Shown: one piece after another, positions 9,376-19,068 of the stretch
Numbering within the stretch: position 1 is the first letter of the stretch
How the letters are laid out: the number at the start of each line of letters is the position of its first letter
DNA from: Alkalimarinus sediminis
GTDB taxonomy: Bacteria; Pseudomonadota; Gammaproteobacteria; Pseudomonadales; Oleiphilaceae
DNA: 64,000 bases
Direction: 5' to 3'
Assembly: GCF_026427595.1 (NCBI RefSeq)
Contig: NZ_CP101527.1
Span: 1,745,001-1,809,000, forward strand
Program-made: the position numbers and the translations under genes
The notes under the pieces: model-generated
The model's input: only the letters and a program-made list of their open reading frames with translations
Databases searched by the model: none
What the model was told of the DNA's origin: nothing

Positions 9376-10404
9376 CTACTGAGTAACTAACATCGATTTA
9401 TCAGTTTTTGATTGGATGTTAGACGAACAAGCAAAATGAATCTCTGCCTGCCGACTATCTAACCAAAGTAAAATATCATCCCAACATCCACCTTCATTTG
9501 GAAATAGCGTAATGCCACCATCAGAGTATCTTTTGGATGTGTATGATGTACTATAATCATACTCACGAAATGCTTTTACACTATCCATCAACTCATTGAA
9601 GATCCATCGGGCATTTTTAGACGACTGTACGTCATCAGCAGATGACCGACCGACCACCAACACCGGTATCGCAATCTCACGATAAGCATTTTCTAAAAGT
9701 AGTCCTGCAGGATTTTTAAACGCAGGTTTACTGTACCAACGCAGATACTCTTTGATGGTCGAATACGTCTCATTTTCTGTACCAAGACCGAGTGTCTGGC
9801 CGTTTACCACGCCACCTTTACGAAATCGCCACAATGCGTTTTTGGCAAATAATCTGGTGTTTAAGCGGATTGATAAAGGGATCTCTTCTTCAATATATAT
9901 ACAGCCCGAAACAGTGCTTTGATCAATAGCCCCTAGCGCCAGAGAGCCTAGGACGGAAAATCCCCCTAACTCCTCTGCTATATAGATCACCTTTTTGCCT
10001 GTTTGTTCTACCACAAATTTTTGGATAGCCGGCAGATCGTATTCAATGACCCTATCTAGCGAATTGTTGCTGTAATCTTGATTAACAGGTGAGAGCCCAT
10101 GGCCTCTCATTTCAGGAAGCCATACATCGTATCCAGCTTCAACTAAAAAAGCGGCGACACCTTCCCCTTCAGCTGAAAGCCAGTGGCGTCGATTTGAAAA
10201 AGAGCCGTGCAGAAGAATAACAGGCTGTCCATGCCCATTAGAGGGCAGCTCATGTGTTTCTTTATTGCTTATTCGCGTAACCGCCAATTCAACAGAACGA
10301 TCTGCACTATTATTTGGCTTGAGAAGATAAACATCTTCATAAAGTGAACCGATTAACTCAGCAGAAAGAAGCTGAACCGGAAAAAGCTGACTACTACTTT
10401 GCAT
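9376..10404 (-). CDS. Alpha/beta-hydrolase-fold protein with replaced catalytic nucleophile
   Basis: A 342-residue protein with the alpha/beta-hydrolase fold signatures: the oxyanion strand VILLHGSFSNRRHW (62-75) and PEMRGHGLSP (98-106). At the nucleophile elbow the usual GxSxGG reads AEELGG (143-148), with Glu145 in the position of Ser, Asp or Cys. Where the catalytic His is expected near the C-terminus the sequence is PNEGGCWDD, with no His. The protein therefore looks like a pseudo-hydrolase or one using different chemistry. There is no signal peptide. It lies 78 bp downstream of ppsA in the same orientation. Function is unknown. Confidence 0.7.
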   Translation of the reverse strand: MQSSSQLFPVQLLSAELIGSLYEDVYLLKPNNSADRSVELAVTRISNKETHELPSNGHGQPVILLHGSFSNRRHWLSAEGEGVAAFLVEAGYDVWLPEMRGHGLSPVNQDYSNNSLDRVIEYDLPAIQKFVVEQTGKKVIYIAEELGGFSVLGSLALGAIDQSTVSGCIYIEEEIPLSIRLNTRLFAKNALWRFRKGGVVNGQTLGLGTENETYSTIKEYLRWYSKPAFKNPAGLLLENAYREIAIPVLVVGRSSADDVQSSKNARWIFNELMDSVKAFREYDYSTSYTSKRYSDGGITLFPNEGGCWDDILLWLDSRQAEIHFACSSNIQSKTDKSMLVTQ

Positions 10405-10482
10405 CCGTACCTCATTAAAAATAGCAATCCTTAGCTACTAAATCTAAAAAACCGAGCCCCTATTAAATAGAGGCTCAAATAC

Positions 10483-12855
10483 TTACTTGTTATGGGTATC
10501 GGCCAAGAAAAACCATGTATCCAACACGGAATCTGGATTTAATGAAACACTATCAATACCCTGCTCCATTAACCATTTAGCCAAATCGGGGTGATCTGAA
10601 GGTCCTTGACCGCAAATCCCGATGTACTTACCCGCTTTTTTACACGCATTAATCGCATTTGATAGCAATATTCGAATCGCCTCATTTCGCTCATCAAATA
10701 GGTGAGCAATAATACCTGAATCTCTGTCAATGCCTAGAGTGAGCTGTGTCAGATCGTTCGAGCCAATCGAGAACCCATCAAAGTACTGTAAGAACTGATC
10801 AGCAAGCAAGGCGTTTGCAGGCAGCTCACACATCATAATAACTTTTAGACCATTCTCTCCACGTTTGAGACCATTCTCTTCCAACAGCTCTACTACTTGT
10901 TTCGCCTCACCAACGGTACGAACAAACGGCACCATTATCTCAACATTAGTAAAGCCCATTTCATCACGAACTTTCTTCATGGCTCTACATTCAAGCTCGA
11001 AACAATCTCTAAATGCTTCAGAAATATAGCGAGAAGCCCCTCTAAAGCCAAGCATAGGGTTCTCTTCGTCTGGCTCGTAAATTGTGCCGCCAATCAAGTT
11101 AGCATATTCATTTGATTTAAAATCAGAAAGCCTAACAATAACACGCTTAGGTGAAAACGCAGCAGCCAGTGTAGAGATTCCTTCCACCAACTTTTCAACG
11201 TAAAAGTCGACAGGAGATGCGTACCCAGAGGTGCGCTTCTCTACAATCTGCTTGGTCTCTCTAGGTAACGAGTCAAAGTTAAGCAGTGCTTTAGGATGCA
11301 CACCAATCATACGATTGATGATAAATTCAAGACGAGCTAGTCCTACCCCCGCATTAGGTAGAGATTGGAAGTCAAACGCACGATCAGGATTACCCACATT
11401 CATCATGATATTAAACGGTAATGCAGGCATTGACTCTATGTTGTTTTCCTGGAGCTCGAAGTCTAAGAGACCATCATAGATAAAGCCTGTATCACCTTCA
11501 GCACAAGAAACAGTTACGTCATTTCCGTCAACCAATTTTTCGGTCGCATTACCACAACCTACTACAGCAGGTACACCCAACTCTCGTGCGATAATGGCAG
11601 CATGACAGGTACGCCCGCCACGATCAGTAATAATAGCTGAAGCCCTTTTCATTACAGGCTCCCAATCTGGGTCAGTCATGTCAGCAACAAGCACATCGCC
11701 TTCATTAACCTTATCCATTTCATTAACGCTATTGATAACCTTTACTGGTCCACTGCCAATCTTATGTCCAATACTGCGCCCTTCAACTAGCACATTGCCT
11801 GTTTCTTTCATTAGATAGCGTTCAAGCACCGAACCAGAGGCTCGACTCTTAACGGTTTCAGGACGAGCCTGAACAATGTAAATCTTTCCGTCATCACCAT
11901 CTTTAGCCCACTCTATATCCATTGGGCGCTTATAGTGCTGCTCAATAATGATTGCCTGGCGAGTTAATTCAGCAACCTCTTCATCAGTAATAGAGAACAG
12001 ACCTCTTTGATCGAGATCGACTTTGACCGTCTCAACCGAGTTACCCGCATGCGCTTGATCGGTATATACCATTTTTATCGCTTTGCTGCCCAGATTACGC
12101 CTTAACACAGCAGGTCGCCCAGCTTCAAATGTCTTTTTATGGACGTAGAACTCATCAGGGTTAACAGCCCCTTGAACAACGGTTTCACCTAGCCCATATG
12201 ATGAAGTAATAAACACCACACCATTAAAACCAGACTCTGTATCCAGGGTAAACATTACACCGCTACTGGCCGTCTCGCTGCGAACCATTTTCTGGATGCC
12301 AGCAGATAAGGCCACCTCGGCATGATCGAAGCCATGATGTACACGGTATGAGATCGCTCGATCGTTAAACAGTGAGGCAAATACCTCTTTTACGGCAACT
12401 TTTACGTTTTCAAGCCCGACAATATTCAAGAACGTTTCTTGTTGTCCTGCGAACGAGGCATCTGGAAGGTCTTCAGCGGTAGCAGAAGATCGAACGGCCA
12501 CAGCAGCACTCTCGTTGCCGTCTAACAACTCTTTGTAAGCAACTTCAAGAGCCTGGTTGAGTTTTTCAGGCAGTGGCGCTTCAAGCACCCAATTTCGAAT
12601 CTCTGCGCCGGTTTTAGCCAGTGCGTTCACATCATCAACATCAAGCTGAGTTAAAGCCTGGTTAATTTTTTCAGTAAGATTATTCAGTGTTAAAAACTCA
12701 CGAAACGCGTGAGAAGTAGTCGCAAAGCCTCCTGGTACTGAGACGCCAACATTTGAAAGATTGCTAATCATCTCCCCTAGCGACGCATTCTTACCGCCAA
12801 CCCGGTCAACATCGTCTATGCCTAGGTGTTCAAACGATACAATGTAGTCTTCCAA
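10483..12855 (-). CDS. ppsA: Phosphoenolpyruvate synthase
   Basis: A 790-residue enzyme (E. coli: 792) that makes PEP from pyruvate and ATP for gluconeogenesis. An N-terminal ATP-grasp domain (residues 1-340, with [10 protein letters not shown] and [17 protein letters not shown]), a swivelling phospho-His domain with [11 protein letters not shown] and catalytic His418, and a C-terminal TIM-barrel PEP-binding domain ([20 protein letters not shown]) are all present. Thr416, two residues before His418, is the site that PpsR phosphorylates in the E. coli enzyme. ppsR is divergently transcribed 238 bp upstream, the usual arrangement. Confidence 0.97.
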   Translation of the reverse strand: MEDYIVSFEHLGIDDVDRVGGKNASLGEMISNLSNVGVSVPGGFATTSHAFREFLTLNNLTEKINQALTQLDVDDVNALAKTGAEIRNWVLEAPLPEKLNQALEVAYKELLDGNESAAVAVRSSATAEDLPDASFAGQQETFLNIVGLENVKVAVKEVFASLFNDRAISYRVHHGFDHAEVALSAGIQKMVRSETASSGVMFTLDTESGFNGVVFITSSYGLGETVVQGAVNPDEFYVHKKTFEAGRPAVLRRNLGSKAIKMVYTDQAHAGNSVETVKVDLDQRGLFSITDEEVAELTRQAIIIEQHYKRPMDIEWAKDGDDGKIYIVQARPETVKSRASGSVLERYLMKETGNVLVEGRSIGHKIGSGPVKVINSVNEMDKVNEGDVLVADMTDPDWEPVMKRASAIITDRGGRTCHAAIIARELGVPAVVGCGNATEKLVDGNDVTVSCAEGDTGFIYDGLLDFELQENNIESMPALPFNIMMNVGNPDRAFDFQSLPNAGVGLARLEFIINRMIGVHPKALLNFDSLPRETKQIVEKRTSGYASPVDFYVEKLVEGISTLAAAFSPKRVIVRLSDFKSNEYANLIGGTIYEPDEENPMLGFRGASRYISEAFRDCFELECRAMKKVRDEMGFTNVEIMVPFVRTVGEAKQVVELLEENGLKRGENGLKVIMMCELPANALLADQFLQYFDGFSIGSNDLTQLTLGIDRDSGIIAHLFDERNEAIRILLSNAINACKKAGKYIGICGQGPSDHPDLAKWLMEQGIDSVSLNPDSVLDTWFFLADTHNK

Positions 12856-13093
12856 AGTTCTTCTCCCCTGTCTTTAACACAATCAGTCGTATGAATTGAA
12901 ATATCTTCGAATAATACTTCATCTCATTGAAAATTTCATAAACAAATAACAGCCGAAAGCCAATTTTTTGCCATATTACTGAGTGTTAGCCTACTCTACA
13001 AAGTAAATCTTAGTTCAAAAAGATCTATCGCTATGTTTAAATCGATACCATATAAACCTAGACTCACCTTTCTACCTACTTACGGGTAAAGCA

Positions 13094-13912
13094 ATGAAAC
13101 GTTCAGCTTTTTTTATATCTGATGGCACTGGGATAACCGCCGAAGGACTTGGCCAAAGCTTATTGGCCCAGTTCGAAAACATAGAGTTTGAAAAACTCAC
13201 TCTGCCTTATATCGATAGCATCGAAAAGGCTAAAGAGACCGTTAAAAAGATCAACCAAACAGCTGAGGCCGATGGCACTAAACCTGTTATTTTTGACACG
13301 ATCGTAAACCATGAAATCAGAGAAGAGATTGGCCAGAGCAATGGTTTCATGATTGATATATTTGGCACCTTTCTCGGCCCCCTTGAAGCAGAGCTCGACT
13401 CTAAATCCTGCTACACGGTTGGTAAGTCCCACTCGATCACCACCAACAGTAACTATGAAAGAAGAATCGATGCGGTTAACTTTGCTCTGGACAATGACGA
13501 CGGAGCAAGAACCCGTCACTACGATCAAGCAGACGTTATTCTGGTGGGCGTATCAAGAAGTGGAAAAACCCCAACATGCCTTTACCTCGCTCTTAATTAC
13601 GGTATTAAAGCGGCTAACTATCCTATTACTGAAGAAGATGTTGATGATCAAAAGTTGCCAGCTCCTCTTAAAGAGTTTAAGCATAAAATTTTTGGCTTAA
13701 CTATCGAACCAGACAGGCTTTCAGTTATTAGAAATGAGAGACGACCAAACTCTCGCTACTCATCGTTAAAACAATGCAATTACGAAGTAGAAGAAGTGGA
13801 GATGATGTACCGTAGAGAACGAATAACATTTATGAACACAACAGACTATTCAGTAGAAGAAATTGCAACACGAATAATGGTCGCTACGGGGATTGAAAGG
13901 CGAGCTAAGTAA
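13094..13912 (+). CDS. ppsR: PEP synthase regulatory protein (ADP-dependent kinase/pyrophosphorylase)
   Basis: A 272-residue DUF299/PpsR protein. It opens with [18 protein letters not shown] and carries a P-loop GVSRSGKT at 152-159. The bifunctional enzyme inactivates PEP synthase by phosphorylating the threonine near the catalytic histidine and reactivates it by phosphorolysis. The target gene ppsA is divergent. The ribosome-binding site (GGGTAAAG) is weak. An intrinsic terminator follows 23 bp after the stop. Confidence 0.95.
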   Translation: MKRSAFFISDGTGITAEGLGQSLLAQFENIEFEKLTLPYIDSIEKAKETVKKINQTAEADGTKPVIFDTIVNHEIREEIGQSNGFMIDIFGTFLGPLEAELDSKSCYTVGKSHSITTNSNYERRIDAVNFALDNDDGARTRHYDQADVILVGVSRSGKTPTCLYLALNYGIKAANYPITEEDVDDQKLPAPLKEFKHKIFGLTIEPDRLSVIRNERRPNSRYSSLKQCNYEVEEVEMMYRRERITFMNTTDYSVEEIATRIMVATGIERRAK

Positions 13913-13935
13913 TCATATCCATAAAAACAGACCTA

Positions 13936-13970
13936 AAAAGGGAGGGGCTTATCGTGTGCCTCTCCCTTTT
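13936..13970. terminator. Bidirectional intrinsic terminator after ppsR
   Basis: AAAAGGGAGGGGC (13936-13948) pairs with GCCTCTCCCTTTT (13958-13970), with one G-T wobble. A-run and T-run flank the stem on each side, so it serves ppsR and the convergent M16 peptidase gene. Confidence 0.85.
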
Positions 13971-14018
13971 CATCAGTGCTGCCGTTACGTCGTTATCGAC
14001 AAAAGTCTAAAAGACACT

Positions 14019-16952
14019 CTATAGCTCGTTCACTTCTAAGCCTAGAGACTCAATGACATCTTTATTGGCAGGGCTTGTTACCACCGCAACACTCGCTTGT
14101 TCTGGATTAAAGTACTGTTTAGCGACTCGCTTCAAATCTTCAAGGGTAACCGACAATACACGCTGCCTGAACCCTGCTCGCTGAGCTGCGGTTCTTCCAA
14201 ACAGTTCGCTATGATAATCACTTTTGGCTTCGCCAGCAGGAGACTTAGGTTTATCTATCTGACTCACAACACCCAGCACCGCCTCTTCTAATGCAGAGGG
14301 TTCATGCTCTTCAGTTAGCATCCACTCCAATGACCGATCAAAATCTGTGAGTGTCTCTTCAAGCCTTGGATCACGATAGGAGAAGAACCTAAACGCCGCG
14401 ATAGAGGAGTCTTGGCCCGCACCACCGCCGTAAGCACCTCCTTGCTCTCTAATCACTCGGTGCAGATAGCCATTACGCAAGAATCCACCTAACACAGTCA
14501 ACGCTGCTGAGTCTTCATGCTCTATGGCAACCGTAGGATATGCTTTTGCACAAAAATTTACTTGTGTTGCAGTTAACCACCCCTGCTTAACCTGCTCTCT
14601 AACCGGACTAAGTGAGAACTGTTGATGATCAATCGACTCTATACTCGACCATAGTTTTGACGTAAATTCAGCTGCATCGTTTACCTTTTCAGGCTCTGCT
14701 ATTACTAAAAAGCGTCGGCTTGAGGTTGATACTTTTTTATGCAAGCTAGATAACAAGCTCTGTAGCTTGGCTAGCTCTTCGCTATTTGATAAGCAATCAT
14801 CAAGTTTCTTGATATGCTTGATGCCTTGTAATCCACCCAAGCTAAAGGTAAGCCTAGCAACCGGGCTCATCAAACTCGTTGCAGCCCCCATCGCCAACCC
14901 GTGACCATTACTTGTAACAGACTGCTCTTTTTTCGCTCGTATCTGAGATACTAACTCTTTTAGACGCTCCGACTCATCAAACCGCACACCTAACACAATC
15001 TCTTGCATCAACTTAGATAACTCATCTGAATTTCGAGACAGTGCTTTACCCGAGAAAATCACATACCCTGAGACTTTCTGCTCATCACCAATCTGACCTT
15101 TAACCGATGAATATGCAGCGATACCACCTGTGACTTCCGATTGTTTGTTTTGAATATCAAGATAACTGCTACTACCTGCTCCCATTTCAGAGAGGCAGCT
15201 GGTATAAATTGGCAAAACTTGCAGCTCTTCTTCTGTTAACGCTGGCAAATCCACAATAATTTGTTGATATACCAGTCCGTTTGTTCCTTGACTATAAGTT
15301 TGTATATCTGGTGTTGCCGAGAACTGGCAACTTTCTGGGAAATTAAGTGCTAACGGCACATCTTCAATCCCAACTTTAGGAAGAATCGTCTCATCATCTT
15401 TCTGGCACTGCCTGTCTGCTAACGCCTTGGCTTGTGAAACAATATGTTGCTTTTCATCATCAGAAAGTTGTGCTTTTATTTTGGCAAGTTCTGCGTGTAA
15501 CGATTTCTCTCTCTGCTCTTCAAACGATGCATCCGGCCTTAAAGATAGCGTTACACGATGAGGGTTTTCTAACAACAAACGTCTTACCAAACCTTTGATG
15601 TACTCTGGGTCCTCAATTTTCTTACGCAAATTTTCTAGCACTGGCTCTAAATCGAGCAACTCGACAGGGTCGCCCCCATGAATCATTGGCGATAAAGCAC
15701 CCAGAATAAGTTGCAAACCATACGGATAGTGATCTCCAGAAATTTCACGCTGACTAAGCTCCAGTTGATGCAGCACCGCTTCGAGACGCTCTTTAGCGAC
15801 ACCTTCTGAGGCTACTTTCTCGAGTACAGAGTTGACTAAATCCTCTACGGCTTGGGTACTTTCAACTTCACCACCTTCAATACCACAAACAAAGGTCATC
15901 TCTCGGTTAGAGTCTTCTAGACCACATAGAGGTGACGGGGCGTGACCAAGAGCAGTTGTTTCTAAGGCTTGCTGCAATGGCGATGCACTATTTTCGAACA
16001 ACACATTGGAGAGTAAGTGGGCTTCTAAATTCTCTTCAAGGTTAAAGCTATGCCCTAACAACCAACCGATGACGATATGGGTTTTTTTCTGCAGTTCATC
16101 AGCGCTATTGACTGGGTAGCTTTCTTGAACACGAACCGGAGAAAAGTAACGTTTTTCGTCAGTTACAACAACTTCTTCAGACTGTTTATCAAACCGATTC
16201 AACACTAGCTGTTCAAACTTTTCATGATGCTGCTCGGCTGGAATATTCCCAAACGTCAGAAACACAGCATTACTGGGGTGGTAATGCTTGCGATAAAAAG
16301 CAATTAAATCATCATAAGAAAGGTCGGTAATATGTTCTGGCTCACCACCACTATTGTAGTGATAAGTCGAGGTTGGAAATACATACTTAGTGAGAGTTTG
16401 CCACAACTGGCTAACAGGAGAGCTCATAGCCCCCTTCATTTCATTGTATACAACACCTTTGTAGGTAAGGTTTGACTCTGTATTGTCGGCTTCTTCAAAC
16501 TCTAAGCGATGACCCTCTTGCGCAAAATCTAACGGGTCTAAACTTGAGAAGAAAACAGAATCTAAATACACCGACAATAAGTTATCGAAGTCTTTGCGGT
16601 TTTTACTTGCAAACGGGTATGCTGTCCAGTCAGAGCTAGTAAAGGCATTCATAAAAGTATTAAGAGAGCGCCTTATCATCATAAAAAACGGGTCTCGAAC
16701 GGGAAAGCGCTCACTACCACACAACGCAGTATGCTCCAATATATGAGCAACACCGGTATTATCCTGAGGCACAGTTTTAAGACCAACAAGAAACACATTT
16801 TCATCGTTATCAGCGGCTAAATGGAGATGTTTAGCGCCGGTTTGCAAATGTACATACTCTTGAATTTCAACTTTCAAAGAGTCGATTTTTTGAGTTCGCA
16901 GAAGTTCAAACGCGGGGTGAGAACTCATATTCGATGAATTTGTTTCTGACAT
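14019..16952 (-). CDS. M16C zinc metalloprotease (presequence protease/PreP-like)
   Basis: A 977-residue insulinase-family peptidase of the long M16C type. The inverted zinc motif HILEH is at 70-74 (His70, Glu73, His74) with the third ligand in NEMKG (Glu171). ALCGSERFPVRDPFF and FMNAFTSSDWTAYPFAS are typical of this subfamily. Four homologous domains are expected from the length, and a late RxxxGGAYGGGA block (about 845-855) forms part of the substrate cavity. There is no signal peptide, so it should degrade peptides in the cytosol. The gene stands alone between a terminator and a 192-bp spacer (16953-17144) in which I see no feature. Confidence 0.9.
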   Translation of the reverse strand: MSETNSSNMSSHPAFELLRTQKIDSLKVEIQEYVHLQTGAKHLHLAADNDENVFLVGLKTVPQDNTGVAHILEHTALCGSERFPVRDPFFMMIRRSLNTFMNAFTSSDWTAYPFASKNRKDFDNLLSVYLDSVFFSSLDPLDFAQEGHRLEFEEADNTESNLTYKGVVYNEMKGAMSSPVSQLWQTLTKYVFPTSTYHYNSGGEPEHITDLSYDDLIAFYRKHYHPSNAVFLTFGNIPAEQHHEKFEQLVLNRFDKQSEEVVVTDEKRYFSPVRVQESYPVNSADELQKKTHIVIGWLLGHSFNLEENLEAHLLSNVLFENSASPLQQALETTALGHAPSPLCGLEDSNREMTFVCGIEGGEVESTQAVEDLVNSVLEKVASEGVAKERLEAVLHQLELSQREISGDHYPYGLQLILGALSPMIHGGDPVELLDLEPVLENLRKKIEDPEYIKGLVRRLLLENPHRVTLSLRPDASFEEQREKSLHAELAKIKAQLSDDEKQHIVSQAKALADRQCQKDDETILPKVGIEDVPLALNFPESCQFSATPDIQTYSQGTNGLVYQQIIVDLPALTEEELQVLPIYTSCLSEMGAGSSSYLDIQNKQSEVTGGIAAYSSVKGQIGDEQKVSGYVIFSGKALSRNSDELSKLMQEIVLGVRFDESERLKELVSQIRAKKEQSVTSNGHGLAMGAATSLMSPVARLTFSLGGLQGIKHIKKLDDCLSNSEELAKLQSLLSSLHKKVSTSSRRFLVIAEPEKVNDAAEFTSKLWSSIESIDHQQFSLSPVREQVKQGWLTATQVNFCAKAYPTVAIEHEDSAALTVLGGFLRNGYLHRVIREQGGAYGGGAGQDSSIAAFRFFSYRDPRLEETLTDFDRSLEWMLTEEHEPSALEEAVLGVVSQIDKPKSPAGEAKSDYHSELFGRTAAQRAGFRQRVLSVTLEDLKRVAKQYFNPEQASVAVVTSPANKDVIESLGLEVNEL

Positions 16953-17144
16953 TTAGATCGTTTTCCTCTTTAATTTTGTATAAGCCTAACCTGTCAACCA
17001 CTGGCTAAGTCACGATACTATTAACTGTTTATCCTGCATTATTGCTTAATCCATAAGCGCCACAAGTAGTTCAGGTGCAATACTGATTGTCAGCTAATCT
17101 CCCCTACCAAATGGATATCGTAGCAAAAATCCGCCGCATAAAGC

Positions 17145-17624
17145 TTATTCGTCTATTGCTAGCGTAGCACCCTTCATCTCTTTTATGGCTTTCTTTTTAT
17201 CAACCAGGCCAAATTTTGCGTCTCTCCAGCCAAACACATTCTCATGCGCACTTGGCTTTAGTCTAAGAAAGTAGTACTTCCCGGCGGCCACATCCACGGT
17301 TATTTTTTGCTCACGGATCTCCCAACTATCTGCTGCACCGAGCTCATCCCATGTATCTCCGGCCTTCACAACCCACTCGTATTGACCAGGGCTAAGGTTC
17401 CATACCTTGTAGGTCTGGTGCTCTAACCGCCCTTGGGGTTCTTCGTCTAAAAATACGAAAGGGTACGCTCCTTTAACACTATATAAATCTGCCCTGTACA
17501 GATAAACCGTCCCCTGCTTATCTATGAGGCTATCGGGTTCTCCAAATAAAACAGGTTCTGGGGGAGTCGCGCATCCAAATTGAATACAAGCTAGAATCAG
17601 TATAATTGAATAACGCTTGAGCAT
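17145..17624 (-). CDS. Putative lipoprotein, DUF2846-like
   Basis: The preferred ATG at 17622-17624 gives 159 residues starting MLKRYS, a positively charged N-region, hydrophobic core and Cys (QFGC) that may be the lipidation site; the lipobox is not canonical. The frame can be extended 22 residues into mgsA but that extension lacks a signal-like start. The mature part has a beta-rich layout with GTVYLYRADLY, YKVWNLSPGQYEWV and KYYFLRLK, the pattern I know from DUF2846-type proteins. Function is unknown. It starts 8 bp after the mgsA stop and is likely cotranscribed. Confidence 0.65.
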   Translation of the reverse strand: MLKRYSIILILACIQFGCATPPEPVLFGEPDSLIDKQGTVYLYRADLYSVKGAYPFVFLDEEPQGRLEHQTYKVWNLSPGQYEWVVKAGDTWDELGAADSWEIREQKITVDVAAGKYYFLRLKPSAHENVFGWRDAKFGLVDKKKAIKEMKGATLAIDE

Positions 17625-17631
17625 CGTAAAC

Positions 17632-18072
17632 TCACTTTTTGGGTAATTTTCTTTGTTCGTAAGTTGAGAAGTCAGGAACCACTCGATCATAATCTTCCAT
17701 CAAAGGAGAGCTGATAATAAAGTCTGCAGAGCTCTGATTACAAGCTATAGGAATATTCCATAATGTTGCTATGCGCAATAAAGCTTTAATGTCCGGATCA
17801 TGTGACATAGGTTCTAATGGATCCCAGAAAAAAATCAACAGGTCGATCGTCTGCTCGGCTATTCTTGCCCCAATCTGCTGGTCTCCACCAAGTGGACCAC
17901 TATGAACGCGTGTCACAGGCAAACCTGAAGACTCATGTATCAACAATCCGGTCGTTCCGGTAGTCACCAGTTCACAAGACTCCAGCCTGACTTTGTTTTT
18001 CATAATCCAGTCTATTAAAACAGGCTTTTTATTATCATGTGCCACTAATGCGACACGTTTAATCGCGGCCAT
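17632..18072 (-). CDS. mgsA: Methylglyoxal synthase
   Basis: A 146-residue enzyme that converts dihydroxyacetone phosphate to methylglyoxal and phosphate. Conserved blocks are ALVAHDNKK, TTGTTG (37-42, phosphate binding), SGPLGGDQQIGA with catalytic Asp64, FFWDPL (Asp84), HDPDIKALLR (His91) and CNQSSADFIISS. Length matches the family. A tandem 22-bp duplication lies about 50 bp upstream of the start. Confidence 0.95.
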   Translation of the reverse strand: MAAIKRVALVAHDNKKPVLIDWIMKNKVRLESCELVTTGTTGLLIHESSGLPVTRVHSGPLGGDQQIGARIAEQTIDLLIFFWDPLEPMSHDPDIKALLRIATLWNIPIACNQSSADFIISSPLMEDYDRVVPDFSTYEQRKLPKK

Positions 18073-18120
18073 TCACAACTCCATTGGCATTAGACAAGTG
18101 TGATTAGGGGCTATCACTAT

Positions 18121-18164
18121 CTCTGCCGTGCACAAACTCTACCTCTGCCGTGCACAAACTCTAC
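18121..18164. repeat. Perfect 22-bp tandem duplication upstream of mgsA
   Basis: 18121-18142 and 18143-18164 are identical. Each copy contains the near-palindrome GTGCAC. It lies about 50 bp upstream of the mgsA start within a 284-bp spacer (18073-18356) that otherwise shows no clear element. Confidence 0.95.
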
Positions 18165-18356
18165 TCACCGATATTCAGAACATATTTGGGAGAGATCGAT
18201 AGACACCTTAAAGGATCAATCTTACGATATAGCGCCGCATATGTCTCACTGTTTGAATGCTGATACTAATTTTTAATTGCGTGGAGAAACGCTTGTGATA
18301 AAGTTGTTTTCATTCAATTTGTTATCAACAATCGGTTTTGTCGCCTTTTCGCGGCA

Positions 18357-18884
18357 ATGTTATGGAATCAATGCATGTTAGGTTTTCGGCACGAGTCGCT
18401 TGAGAAAGACGGTATCACTTCAGATCAGCCAATTGAGCAGCTGGGCCAAACTTCGGCAACCCTCAATTCGCCAGAACAGTATTGGGTAGAACGTAAGAAG
18501 TATCTAGAAAAAATCAAACAGGTACCGGAGTTACGCAAACGCTTCTTTAGTTCCTTATTGGTTTACCTACTACGACGCTTTTTATGGTCATTTGGTTTTT
18601 TTCCTATCTTTTTGTCGTTTTGGCTCCCTCTGGTCCTTAATCGGTTCAACCCTGTCGCAACGGTTTCGAGCTTGTTACCGAGCCTCGAAAGCTTTGTAAA
18701 CTCAAACCCCCAGGTTCAAGCCAATACAATTGAAACGCTGTTTATTGCCTGGTTTTCTGTAGGTTTTATTTTTGCCATTTTCGATTTTGTATTAACACCG
18801 TATAAATCGCCCTATGAATACGAAGCAGACGTTCATATGAGGGCTTGGGAGGAGTTACAAAACAGTAACGAAAAAGAACATTGA
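18357..18884 (+). CDS. Unknown membrane protein with two hydrophobic segments
   Basis: I do not recognise this 175-residue protein. An acidic/polar N-terminal part (1-55) is followed by a basic patch (ELRKRFFSS), a long hydrophobic segment (about 66-92) and a second one (about 127-146), then a short acidic tail. Both termini are predicted on the same side. No ribosome-binding site is obvious at the ATG at 18357; an ATG at 18375 is an alternative. Codon composition looks like its neighbours. The next gene is 184 bp downstream in the same direction. Confidence 0.6.
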   Translation: MLWNQCMLGFRHESLEKDGITSDQPIEQLGQTSATLNSPEQYWVERKKYLEKIKQVPELRKRFFSSLLVYLLRRFLWSFGFFPIFLSFWLPLVLNRFNPVATVSSLLPSLESFVNSNPQVQANTIETLFIAWFSVGFIFAIFDFVLTPYKSPYEYEADVHMRAWEELQNSNEKEH

Positions 18885-19068
18885 AAGACTACAAAGTGAG
18901 CTATGTTGTGTATATGCCGTGCGCTAAGTAGCTAACAAAGTGTGAAACATATTACAAATACACTATGAAACATCTAATTCGGTTACATTCTCTTTTTTTA
19001 GGCGTTACCATCTTTTTAATAGGTTAGATTGTTCAACCACAATAAACATAATTTAAGGTGCACTTTTT

